A stretch of DNA of 64,000 bases from Streptomyces sp. ISL-94 (GTDB lineage: Bacteria; Actinomycetota; Actinomycetes; Streptomycetales; Streptomycetaceae). Below the pieces are notes generated by a model. The model saw only the letters and a list, made by a program, of their open reading frames with translations, was not told the origin of the DNA and did not search any database. Shown here one piece after another: positions 12,364 to 20,700 of the stretch; positions within the stretch are counted from its first letter, which is position 1, and every line of letters starts with the position of its first letter. Made by a program: the position numbers and the translations under genes. Where the stretch lies: the NCBI RefSeq assembly GCF_018614075.1, contig NZ_JAGGOZ010000016.1, positions 89,323 through 153,322 of the forward strand, given 5' to 3'.

Positions 12364-13038
12364 ATGGGCATGGGCTTCACGACCGGCGGCAGCCGCGGCA
12401 CCAGGGAGTTCCGTTCCGGCGTCCGGCGCCGCGGCCGGACCTCGGAGTGCACGGCGGTGGCGGAGTACACCGGGCTGTGGGGCTGGGACGTGGTCCCCGG
12501 CGCCCGCGCCGCGGCGCCCGCCCGGGACTGCTCCTGCGGGGACCCCCGGTGCGCCGCCCCCGGCGCGCATCCGCTGGACTTCGCCCCCACGGTCAAGGCC
12601 GGGGCCACCCTGGACGAGGCCACCGAGACCTGGGGCGAGTACCCCGGCGCGGCGGTGCTGCTCCCCGCCGGCCGCTCCTTCGACGTCATCGAGGTCTCGG
12701 AGGAGGCAGGGCGGCGCGCACTGGTCCGGCTGGAGCGGATGGGCCTGCCGCTCGGGCCGGTCATCGTGACCCCGGACGGCCGGGCGCAGTTCTTCGTCGC
12801 CCCGGGCGCGGCCGCCGAGCTGCCGGAGCTGCTGTACCGGATGGGCTGGGACGACGCCCACCTCGACCTGCGCGCCCTGGGGCACGGGGCCTTCGTCACG
12901 GCCCCGCCGTCCGACCGGGCCGGGCTCGGACCGGTCTGCTGGCTGCGGCCGCCCGCGCTCGACTCCGCGGGGGGTCCGCCGCAGGCGCGGCTGCTGCTGG
13001 GCACGCTCGCCTACCTGTGCCACCGCTTCCGCCGGTAG
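12364..13038 (+). CDS. Primase/polymerase-like protein with degenerate active site
   Basis: 224 residues from ATG 12364 (GGAGGG 4 nt upstream). It resembles the N-terminal bifunctional primase-polymerase (prim-pol) domain proteins common in Streptomyces: a cysteine pair CSCGDPRC with PGAHPL (about residues 56-72), then TWGEYPGAAVLLPAGRSFDV, then the region where active enzymes carry a D-x-D strand. Here that strand reads FDVIEVSE, so the second acidic metal ligand looks lost. It is probably a non-catalytic, perhaps DNA-binding, relative; the role is unknown. It is convergent with ftsY across a strong hairpin. Confidence 0.6.
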   Translation: MGMGFTTGGSRGTREFRSGVRRRGRTSECTAVAEYTGLWGWDVVPGARAAAPARDCSCGDPRCAAPGAHPLDFAPTVKAGATLDEATETWGEYPGAAVLLPAGRSFDVIEVSEEAGRRALVRLERMGLPLGPVIVTPDGRAQFFVAPGAAAELPELLYRMGWDDAHLDLRALGHGAFVTAPPSDRAGLGPVCWLRPPALDSAGGPPQARLLLGTLAYLCHRFRR

Positions 13039-13058
13039 CCGCCCGCCCCGACTCCCCG

Positions 13059-13106
13059 CGTGCGAGTGCCCCCGTGTTCCGGACGGAACACGGGGGCACT
13101 CGCACG
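13059..13106. terminator. Bidirectional terminator, 22-bp stem
   Basis: 22-bp perfect stem (13059-13080 / 13085-13106) closed by GGAC. It sits between the convergent stops at 13038 and 13139. Confidence 0.85.
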
Positions 13107-13138
13107 GATCCGTACGATCCGCGCTGTCCGGTCCGCGC

Positions 13139-14350
13139 TCAGTCGCCGATCAGGGCGTCCACGAACGCCTCCGGCTCGAAGGGCGCCAGGTCGTCCGCTC
13201 CCTCGCCGAGGCCGATGAGCTTGACCGGAACGCCCAGCTCGCGCTGGACGGCGATGACGATGCCGCCCTTGGCGGTGCCGTCGAGCTTGGTCAGCACGAT
13301 GCCGGTGATGTCCACGACCTCCGCGAAGACACGGGCCTGGGCCAGGCCGTTCTGCCCGGTGGTGGCGTCCAGGACCAGCAGGATCTCGTCGAGCGGGCCG
13401 TGCTTCTCCACGACGCGCTTGACCTTGCCGAGCTCGTCCATGAGGCCGGTCTTGGTGTGCAGGCGGCCGGCGGTGTCGATGAGCACCACGTCGGCGCCCT
13501 CGGCGATGCCCTCCTTGACCGCGTCGTAGGCGATCGAGGCGGGGTCACCGCCCTCGGGGCCCCGGACGGTACGGGCGCCGACGCGCTCGCCCCAGGTCTG
13601 GAGCTGGTCGGCGGCGGCGGCGCGGAAGGTGTCGGCCGCGCCGAGCACGACGCTGCGGCCGTCGGCGACAAGCACGCGGGCCAGCTTGCCCGTGGTGGTG
13701 GTCTTGCCGGTGCCGTTGACGCCGACGACCATGATCACGCCGGGGGTGTCCTCGCCGCTCTCGGTCTTCACGACGCGGTCGAAGTCGGTGCCGACCAGGG
13801 TCAGCAGCTCCTCCTTCAGCAGGGCGCGCAGGTCCGCCGGGGTGCGGGTGCCGAGCACCTTGACCCGCTCGCGGAGCCGGTCGACCAGCTCCTGGGTCGG
13901 GACGACACCGACGTCGGCGACGAGGAGGGTCTCCTCGATCTCCTCCCAGGTGTCCTCGTCGAGGTGCTCCCGGGAGAGCAGCGTGAGCAGGCCCTGGCCG
14001 AGGGAGTTCTGCGACCGGGCGAGCCGGGCGCGCAGCCGGACCAGACGGCCGGCGGTGGGCTCGGGCACCTCGATCTCGGGCGCGGCCGGAACCTCGGGCT
14101 CTACCGCAGGCGCCTCGACGGGAGCCGCGGCCTTCGGGAGCGCGACCTCCTCGATCGTGCGGCGCGGCTCTTCCGCCGTCTCTACGGCGTCCTCCCCCAC
14201 CTGCGGTTCGGCAGGCGGGGCAGTGATGGTCGGCGTGCTCGACGGTGCCGGGGGCGGCAGCTGCTTCTTCTTGCGGCTGCTGACCACGAGCCCGCTGATC
14301 GCGCCGACCGCGACCAGGGCGATGACTACAGCAAGGATGAGGATTTCCAT
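13139..14350 (-). CDS. ftsY: SRP receptor GTPase FtsY
   Basis: Membrane-bound receptor that docks Ffh-ribosome complexes. Starting at ATG 14350 gives 403 residues. A single hydrophobic segment opens the protein (MEILILAVVIALVAVGAI, residues 1-18) and is followed by SSRKKKQ, then an acidic Pro/Glu/Ala linker (A domain, about 30-100), then the NG domain: G1 GVNGTGKTTTTGKL, DTAGRLHTKTGLMDEL, TKLDGTAKGG, and the C-terminal GLGEGADDLAPFEPEAF. The N-terminal anchor is typical of actinobacterial FtsY. It is monocistronic, with terminators on both sides. Confidence 0.96.
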   Translation of the reverse strand: MEILILAVVIALVAVGAISGLVVSSRKKKQLPPPAPSSTPTITAPPAEPQVGEDAVETAEEPRRTIEEVALPKAAAPVEAPAVEPEVPAAPEIEVPEPTAGRLVRLRARLARSQNSLGQGLLTLLSREHLDEDTWEEIEETLLVADVGVVPTQELVDRLRERVKVLGTRTPADLRALLKEELLTLVGTDFDRVVKTESGEDTPGVIMVVGVNGTGKTTTTGKLARVLVADGRSVVLGAADTFRAAAADQLQTWGERVGARTVRGPEGGDPASIAYDAVKEGIAEGADVVLIDTAGRLHTKTGLMDELGKVKRVVEKHGPLDEILLVLDATTGQNGLAQARVFAEVVDITGIVLTKLDGTAKGGIVIAVQRELGVPVKLIGLGEGADDLAPFEPEAFVDALIGD

Positions 14351-14517
14351 AACCCGTCCAGTATGCGCGACCTGGCCCACGGCACTCCGTTGTCCAGGCG
14401 GCCCTATGCGCCTCCGCGGGCCGGACTGGTCCGCCGCTCGGCCACGTGTCGGCGGGAAGCCCTTTCAGGGCGGAGTCACAACCACCCCGGTGTCGGGCGT
14501 GGCGGCGCAGAGCGCCC

Positions 14518-14558
14518 AGGGGCTGTCGCAGCTCATACAGTGGGCCGCGACAGCCCCT
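14518..14558. repeat. 12-bp perfect inverted repeat, role unknown
   Basis: AGGGGCTGTCGC (14518-14529) and GCGACAGCCCCT (14547-14558) with a 17-nt loop, upstream of ftsY in DNA without an intact gene. There is no T-tract. It could be a terminator, a small element or part of a minus-strand short peptide frame (14465-14677). Confidence 0.4.
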
Positions 14559-14639
14559 GACTCTTGGGTCATCACACAGGCACCAAGCCTCTCCGTCGGC
14601 CTGATCCCGATCTCCGGAAAGCGCGGCGGCGCCCCCGGC

Positions 14640-14978
14640 AGGGCCCTGTCCCGGGCGGGGTTCGGGCAGCGCGGCAACCCGACCTACGACGGCCCCGCCC
14701 TGCCGGACACCACGCGGGCCAGTGCCTACTGGTACCGGGGCGGCTTCGCCTGGCAGGCGATGACCGCGTGGGGCCTCGCCCTCGTCGCGGGCCTGCTGTT
14801 CCCCGCGGTGGACTGGTTCGGCGGACCGCTCGCCTCCGCCTGGATGGGGCAGAACGGCCCGGGCTGGCCGGCGGGCATCCTCACCTCGGCCGCGCTGTAC
14901 GCCGTACTGCCGCGCACGGCCCCGGCGGAGCCGGCCGCGGCAGAGGAGCGCGAGCTCGCCGGATCCCTGTCAAACTGA
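14640..14978 (+). pseudogene. C-terminal remnant of an NCS1-type nucleobase permease
   Basis: The plus frame ending at 14978 reads RGNPTYDGPALPDTTRAS, AYWYRGGFAWQAMTAWG, LALVAGLLFPAVDWF and ILTSAALYAVLPR: two transmembrane segments and the aromatic loop typical of the last part of cytosine/purine (NCS1) permeases, which are normally about 450-500 residues. Only about 110 residues remain; upstream sequence in all frames shows no other permease helices, and ftsY lies directly behind. No start codon with a ribosome site was found. The remnant assignment is an inference from motif resemblance; a small two-helix membrane protein is the alternative. Confidence 0.5.
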
Positions 14979-14994
14979 CGCCACGTCAGCTAAC

Positions 14995-15035
14995 GTCCCC
15001 CTTCGCCCGCCCCACCACCTCCGGCGAAGGGGGAC
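14995..15035 (+). promoter_or_regulatory. Hairpin sequestering the LLM gene's ribosome site
   Basis: GTCCCCCTTCGCC (14995-15007) pairs perfectly with GGCGAAGGGGGAC (15023-15035). The right arm contains the only Shine-Dalgarno-like run before ATG 15042. It may also serve as a terminator for whatever lies upstream. Confidence 0.5.
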
Positions 15036-15041
15036 TTCTCC

Positions 15042-16028
15042 ATGCCCATCACCGTGGCCCGGTTCAATCTCGTCGACCCGAACGGCACCCCCGAATCCCT
15101 CTCCGCCCGCTACAAGGCGGCGCTGGAGATGGCCCGGTACGCGGACGACCGCGGGATCGACACCGTCCAGACCGAGGAGCACCACGGCACCGGCAACAAC
15201 TGGCTGCCCTCCCCCTTCGCCTTCGCCGCCGCCGTCTTCGGCGCCACCCGCCGGATCGCCGTCACCGTCTCGGCGATCATCGGCCCGCTGTACGACCCGT
15301 TGAAGGTGGCCGAGGACATCGCCGTCCTCGACCTGCTGAGCGGCGGACGCCTGGTCACGGTCGCGGGCATCGGCTACCGGCCGGAGGAGTACGAGCAGCA
15401 CGGCGTGGAGTGGGGCCGGCGCGGCAGGCTCCAGGACGAGCTCCTGGAAACCCTGCTGAAGGCGTGGACCGGCGAGCCCTTCGAGTTCCGCGGCCGGACC
15501 GTACGGGTCACCCCGCGACCCTTCACCCGGCCGCACCCGATGCTCCTGGTCGGCGGCAGCTCCGAGGCCGCCGCCCGGCGCGCGGCCCGGCTGGGGCTGC
15601 CCTTCTTCCCCAGCGCGCACCTGCCGGAGCTGGAGGCGTACTACCAGGCGAAGCTCGCGGAGTACGGCACGGAGGGCTTCTGCATGATGCCCGCGGCCCA
15701 GACCCCGCTGCTGCACATATCCGAGGACCCCGACCGCACCTGGGCCGAGCACGGCGAGCGCTTCCTGCACGAGGCGGGCATGTACGCGTCCTGGCAGTCG
15801 AAGGACATCCGCAGCGCCGTACGGTCGTCCGCGCGCTCGGTGGCGGAGCTGCGCGCGGAAGGCGTCTACCGGATCCTCACCCCGGACGAGGCGGTGGCGT
15901 ACGCCCGGGGCGCCGGCGAGGCGGGGAACCTGGTGCTGCACCCGCTGTGCGGCGGGATGCCGCTGGACGAGGGCTGGCGCAGCCTGCACCTGCTGTGCGA
16001 ACAGGTACTGCCCCGGCTCAAGGACTGA
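15042..16028 (+). CDS. LLM-class flavin-dependent oxidoreductase
   Basis: 328-residue TIM-barrel enzyme of the bacterial luciferase-like superfamily, using FMN or F420. It begins MPITVARFNLVDPNG and carries the barrel segments QTEEHHGTGNNWLPSP (His pair near the flavin site), VSAIIGPLYDPLKVAEDIAVLD, GRLVTVAGIGYRPEEY and PMLLVGGSSEAAARRAARLG, in the order expected for the family. The substrate cannot be told. Its ribosome site lies in a hairpin (14995-15035). A terminator overlaps its stop codon, separating it from glcP on the other strand. Confidence 0.85.
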   Translation: MPITVARFNLVDPNGTPESLSARYKAALEMARYADDRGIDTVQTEEHHGTGNNWLPSPFAFAAAVFGATRRIAVTVSAIIGPLYDPLKVAEDIAVLDLLSGGRLVTVAGIGYRPEEYEQHGVEWGRRGRLQDELLETLLKAWTGEPFEFRGRTVRVTPRPFTRPHPMLLVGGSSEAAARRAARLGLPFFPSAHLPELEAYYQAKLAEYGTEGFCMMPAAQTPLLHISEDPDRTWAEHGERFLHEAGMYASWQSKDIRSAVRSSARSVAELRAEGVYRILTPDEAVAYARGAGEAGNLVLHPLCGGMPLDEGWRSLHLLCEQVLPRLKD

Positions 16029-16039
16029 GCCGGGGCAGT
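16007..16039. terminator. Terminator overlapping the LLM oxidoreductase stop codon
   Basis: 14-bp perfect stem (16007-16020 / 16026-16039) with a 5-nt loop; the TGA at 16026-16028 is the first triplet of the right arm. It probably serves both convergent genes. Confidence 0.75.
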
Positions 16040-16069
16040 ATCGAGGAGAAGGGGTGGTGGCGGGGAGTG

Positions 16070-17500
16070 TTACCCCATCTCCTCCAGCGCCTTGCCCTTG
16101 GTCTCCGGCACCCACTTGAGGATGAAGGGGATCGAGAGCACGGCGAAGACCGTGTAGATGACGTACGCGCCGGACAGGTTCCAGTCCGACAGGCTCGGGA
16201 ACGAGACGGTGATGACCCAGTTGGCGATCCACTGGGCCGCGGCGGCGACGCCGAGGGCCGCGGCCCGGATGCGGTTGGGGAACATCTCGCCGAGCAGCAC
16301 CCAGACCACCACGCCCCAGGACAGGGCGAAGAAGAGCACGAAGCAGTGCGCGGCGATCAGCGCGACCGTGCCCTGGGTGTCGGGCATGGAGATGTTGTCG
16401 CCGGTGCCGGTCTTGTACGAGAACGCCCAGGCGCAGAGGCCGAGGGAGAGCGCCATTCCGGCCGATCCGATGAGCGCGAGCGGCTTGCGGCCGATCCGGT
16501 CGACGAAGATCATCGCGATCACCGTGCCGATGATGTTGATGATCGACGTGGTGAAGGAGTACAGGAACGAGCTGGTCGGGTCGATGCCCACGGACTGCCA
16601 CAGCGAAGAGCTGTAGTAGAAGATCACGTTGATGCCGACGAGCTGCTGGAAGACGGAGAGGCCGATGCCGATCCAGACGATGGGCAGGAAGGCGAAGCGG
16701 CCGCCGAGCAGGTCCTGGAAAGTGGACTTGTGCTCGGAGCGCATGGCCAGGTCGATCTCGGCGACGCGCGCGTCCAGGTCGACCTTCGAGCCCTCGACCT
16801 CGCGCAGCACCTGCTTGGCCTGCTCGGTGCGGCCGACGGAGATCAGGAAGCGCGGGGACTCCGGGATGACGAAGGACATCAGCCCGTAGAGCACGGCGGG
16901 GACGACCATGACGCCGAGCATCCACTGCCAGGCCTCGAAGCCGGCGAGCTTGCCGCGCTGGTCGCCGTCGGCGAGGTTCAGGATGCCCCAGTTGACGAGC
17001 TGGGAGATGGCGATGCCGATGACGATGGCGGCCTGCTGGAAGGAGGCCAGGCGGCCGCGGTAGGCGGCCGGGGACACCTCGGCGATGTAGGCGGGGCCGA
17101 TGACGGAGGCCATGCCGATGCCGAAGCCGCCGATCACGCGCCAGGCGGCCAGGTCCCAGAGGGCGAAGGGCAGGGCCGAGCCGATGGCGCTCGCCGTGAA
17201 GAGGACGGCGGCGATCTGCATGCAGCGGATGCGGCCGATCCGGTCGGCTATGCGGCCGGCAGTGGCGGCGCCGAAGGCGCAGCCGATCAGCGCGGCGGCG
17301 ATCACCTGGGCGAGTGCCCCGGATCCGATGCCGAACCGGTCGCGGATGGCTTCGACGGCGCCGTTGATGACGGAGCTGTCGTAGCCGAAGAGGAAACCGC
17401 CCATGGCCGCGGCCGCGGTGATGAAGATGACGTGCCCGAGATGGTCGGGCTGCGCCACCCGGCCCCTGCCTGACGCGGGTGCGTTCGCTGTGCTGGTCAA
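16070..17500 (-). CDS. glcP: Major glucose permease GlcP (MFS sugar porter)
   Basis: Twelve-helix proton-coupled glucose uptake protein. The TTG at 17500 is chosen because AGGAG is 6 nt upstream and it gives 476 residues beginning LTSTANAPASGRGRVAQ; a longer arginine-rich frame upstream is not credible. Sugar-porter signatures are all present: GFLFGYDSSVINGA (about 35-48), RIADRIGRIR between TM2 and TM3, PESPRFLISVGR before the central loop, DRIGRKPL, and the terminal PETKGKALEEMG. It closely resembles S. coelicolor GlcP1 (SCO5578) as I recall it. Two related palindromes sit upstream (17630-17650 and 17696-17715) and may be operators. Confidence 0.93.
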   Translation of the reverse strand: MTSTANAPASGRGRVAQPDHLGHVIFITAAAAMGGFLFGYDSSVINGAVEAIRDRFGIGSGALAQVIAAALIGCAFGAATAGRIADRIGRIRCMQIAAVLFTASAIGSALPFALWDLAAWRVIGGFGIGMASVIGPAYIAEVSPAAYRGRLASFQQAAIVIGIAISQLVNWGILNLADGDQRGKLAGFEAWQWMLGVMVVPAVLYGLMSFVIPESPRFLISVGRTEQAKQVLREVEGSKVDLDARVAEIDLAMRSEHKSTFQDLLGGRFAFLPIVWIGIGLSVFQQLVGINVIFYYSSSLWQSVGIDPTSSFLYSFTTSIINIIGTVIAMIFVDRIGRKPLALIGSAGMALSLGLCAWAFSYKTGTGDNISMPDTQGTVALIAAHCFVLFFALSWGVVVWVLLGEMFPNRIRAAALGVAAAAQWIANWVITVSFPSLSDWNLSGAYVIYTVFAVLSIPFILKWVPETKGKALEEMG

Positions 17501-17629
17501 GGTGCGCTCCTGGGCCCGGCGTCGACGGCGGGCGGTGTGGGGGTGTGCATCTGTGCGCGTGTTCCTCCAGTGGCGCACAGCAAACTGCTCACCACCACCT
17601 GAACGTCGGACACGCCAAAGCAGAGCTTA

Positions 17630-17650
17630 TGACTTCACCTTCTGAAGTCA
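17630..17650. promoter_or_regulatory. Palindrome A upstream of glcP (candidate operator)
   Basis: TGACTTCA-N5-TGAAGTCA, 8-bp perfect arms, centred 140 bp before the glcP TTG. It shares the ACTTC...GAAGT core with palindrome B. Confidence 0.55.
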
Positions 17651-17695
17651 ATAGGGGGAGTCAGGCCTTTGCGTCGGAGTGAAGCGAGCCACAGT

Positions 17696-17715
17696 GTTCA
17701 CTTCCTGAAGTGAAC
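17696..17715. promoter_or_regulatory. Palindrome B between smc and glcP (candidate operator)
   Basis: GTTCACTTC-CT-GAAGTGAAC, 9-bp perfect arms, starting 3 bp beyond the smc stop. There is no T-tract, so an operator is more likely than a terminator. It has the same core as palindrome A. Confidence 0.5.
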
Positions 17716-17718
17716 GGG

Positions 17719-20700
17719 TCAGCGCAGCCGCTGGCTGATGACCTTGGAGACCCCGTCGCCCTGCATCGAGACTCCGTAGAGCGCGTCCGCGACCTCCATC
17801 GTCCGCTTCTGGTGCGTGATGACGATCAGCTGTGAGCTCTCCTGGAGCTCCTCCATGATCCTGATCAGCCGCTGCAGGTTGGTGTCGTCGAGCGCGGCCT
17901 CGACCTCGTCCATCACGTAGAACGGGCTGGGCCGCGCCTTGAAGATGGACACCAGCAGGGCCACGGCGGTGAGCGAGCGCTCGCCGCCGGAGAGCAGCGA
18001 CAGCCGCTTGACCTTCTTGCCCGGCGGGCGGGCCTCGACGTCGACCCCGGTGGTCAGCATGTTGCCGGGGTCGGTGAGGACCAGCCGGCCCTCGCCGCCG
18101 GGGAACAGCCGCGAGAAGACCCCCTCGAACTCCCGGGCCGTGTCCCGGTACGCCTCGGTGAAGACCTGCTCGACGCGCTCGTCGACCTCCTTCACCACCT
18201 GAAGGAGGTCGGCGCGGGTCTTGCGCAGGTCCTCGAGCTGTTCGCTGAGGAACTGGTGGCGCTCCTCCAGCGCGGCGAACTCTTCCAGCGCCAGCGGGTT
18301 GACCTTGCCGAGCTGCTGGTAGGCGCGCTCGGCCGCCTTGAGCCGCTTCTCCTGCTGGGCGCGGACGAAGGGGCCGGGCTGGTTCCGCGGGTGCTCTGTG
18401 CCCTCGGCGTCCTGTGGCAGCTCCTCGCCCTCGGCGGGCGGGGAGGGCGGCACCGGCTGGTCGGGGCCGTACTCGGCGACGAGCCCGGCGGCCTCCATGC
18501 CGAACTCCTCCAGCGCCTTGTCCTGCACCGCCTCGATGCGCAGCCGCTTCTCGGCGCCGAGCACCTCGCCCCGGTGCACGGAGTCGGTGAGCTTGTCGAG
18601 CTCGCCCTTCAGGTCCCGGGCGCCGGTGCGGGCTTCGCCGAGCTCCCGCTCGCGCAGGCCCTTGGCGTACTCGGCCGCGGCGCGCTCCTCGTCGGCGCGG
18701 AGGAGGGAGACCTCCACGTGCGCGAGGAGCTGGCGGGCCCCGTCGGCGACGGCCCGGGCCACCTCCGCCTCATGCCGAAGCCGTGCCCGGCGCCGCTCGG
18801 CCCGGGCCCGGGCCTCCCGTTCCGCCCGGGCCCCCCGATCGAGTGAATCGGCTCGCCCGGCCAGGCCCTTGACCCGCTCCTCGTGGGTCCGGAGCTGGAG
18901 CCGGGCCTCCATCTCCGTCTGCCGGGCGTTGGCCCCGTCGGCGGCGAGCCGGTCCCGCACGGCGGTGTCCGGCTCGTCCTCTACGGGCATCTCCTCGGCG
19001 GTGGCCAGCCGTTCCGCGCACTCCTCGACGTCGGCCAGCGCCTGTTCGAGCGCGTCCTGGGCCTTGGCCGCGGCGGCGGCACTGCGCTCGGCCTCGCCGG
19101 CGGCCCCCTTCGCCTGCCCGGCGAGCCGCCCGAGCTGCTGCGCGACTCCAGCGCGGGCCTGCTCGGCGGTCCGCCGCCGCGCGGCGAGCTCCTCGACCAG
19201 GGCCGCGGCGTCCTGCCGCCGTTCCTGGGCGGCGGCCTGGGCGGCGGCCAGCTCCGCGCACTGCACGTCCAGCCGGGCCAGCTCCGCCGCGGCCTCGTCC
19301 ACCGCGGCCTGCACCTCGATCAGGCTGGGCGCGCCCGCGGAGCCGCCGTGCGCGAGATGTGCCCCGAGCACGTCTCCGTCCAGGGTTACGGCGACGGCAT
19401 CGGGCCGCTGCGCGACGAGGCTCTCGGCCTCGTCGAGCGTCCCGACCACGACGTGCTCCCGCAGCACCCACGCGACGGCCCGCCACACCTCGGCATCCCC
19501 CTGCACCAGCTCCGCAGCGGCCACCCCGCCTACGGCTCCGCCGCCGGGTCCCGACCCCGAACCCGGCGCCTCAATCGCCGGCGGGGCTGAATGCGCGGGG
19601 CTCCGCCCAGGGCCCTGGGGCCCAGCCACCGGCGGAGCCGTAAGTGCGGAGCTCGGCCCCGGCACCGTCCCCATCCCCATCGCCGGCGCGGCCGGGACGG
19701 GGCTCTGCCCAGGGCCGTGGGGCCCCGTCACCGGCGCGGCCGGAAGTGCGGAGCTCCGCCCCGCAGCCCGCGCCTCAAACGCCGGCGGGGCTGAAAGCGC
19801 GCGGCTCTGCCCAGGGCCGTGGGGCCCCGTCACCGGGGCCGGAAGTGCCGCGGCGCGGCCCTCCGGCGCGCCGGGGCAGCCCGGATGCTGGGACCGCAGC
19901 TCCAGCCCCGCCGGCGTTTGAGGCGCGGGTCCGGGCAGAGCCCGGTCTCGGGAAGGGGCGGGGTGGGGGAAGACTCCCTCGGCCCCGGCCGAAGCCGCCG
20001 AGTCCAGGGCTGGGTCCTGAGGGGCGGGGTCCCGCCGGCCAGACCCCGGAGCGGACACCCGGTCCGGCAGGGCAGCCGGCCCGGCGGAGCCCGGGGTCTC
20101 ACCCGGGAGGGAGGCACCCGTCGCGGCAGACCCCGGAACCGACACCCGGTCCGGCAGGGCCGCCGGGCCGGCGGAGCCCGGGGTCTCACCCGGGAGGGAG
20201 GCACCCGTCGCGGCAGACCCCGGAACCGATGCCTGAGCCGGCAGGGCAGCCAGGCCGGCGGGGGCCGGGGTCTCACCCGGGAGGGTCGGCGGGTCCGCCG
20301 GGGCTGCGGCGCGGCCCGGGAAGGCAGTCGGGCCGGTAGGGGCCTCGGTCCCGCCCGGGAGGGCAGGGGTGATCAGGAGGGTCGCGCGGCCCGCGTCCGC
20401 GGTGCGGAGGTGGCGGATCGCCGCGGCCGCGAAGGCCGGGGAGGACACCGCCACCGCGTCCGCCGCCGAGCCCAGCGCAGCGGCCACGGCGACTTCGTAG
20501 CCCGGGGTCACCGACAGCCGCTCCGCCGCCGGCCCCAGCAGCCCGGCCAGCCGTTCGCGCGCCGCGAGCAGCGCCCCCGTACCGTCCTTGCGCCGCAGCC
20601 CGAGCGCCAGCGCGTCCCGGCGCGCCGAGACCGCCGCACGGGAGCGTTCCGCCGCGGTGACCGCATCCCGCGCAGCAGCCAGCCCGGCTTCCGCCGTCGC

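Noticed and set aside
14465..14677. 70-residue minus-strand peptide with Cys motif
   Set aside because: No ribosome site near any start and no known family; mentioned as a possibility in a finding but not called.
20041..20301. CRISPR array
   Set aside because: The 87-bp units are contiguous with no spacers and lie in a coding frame.
19520..20365. Intein in Smc
   Set aside because: No splicing-junction Cys/Ser, no terminal His-Asn, and the sequence is low-complexity repeat.
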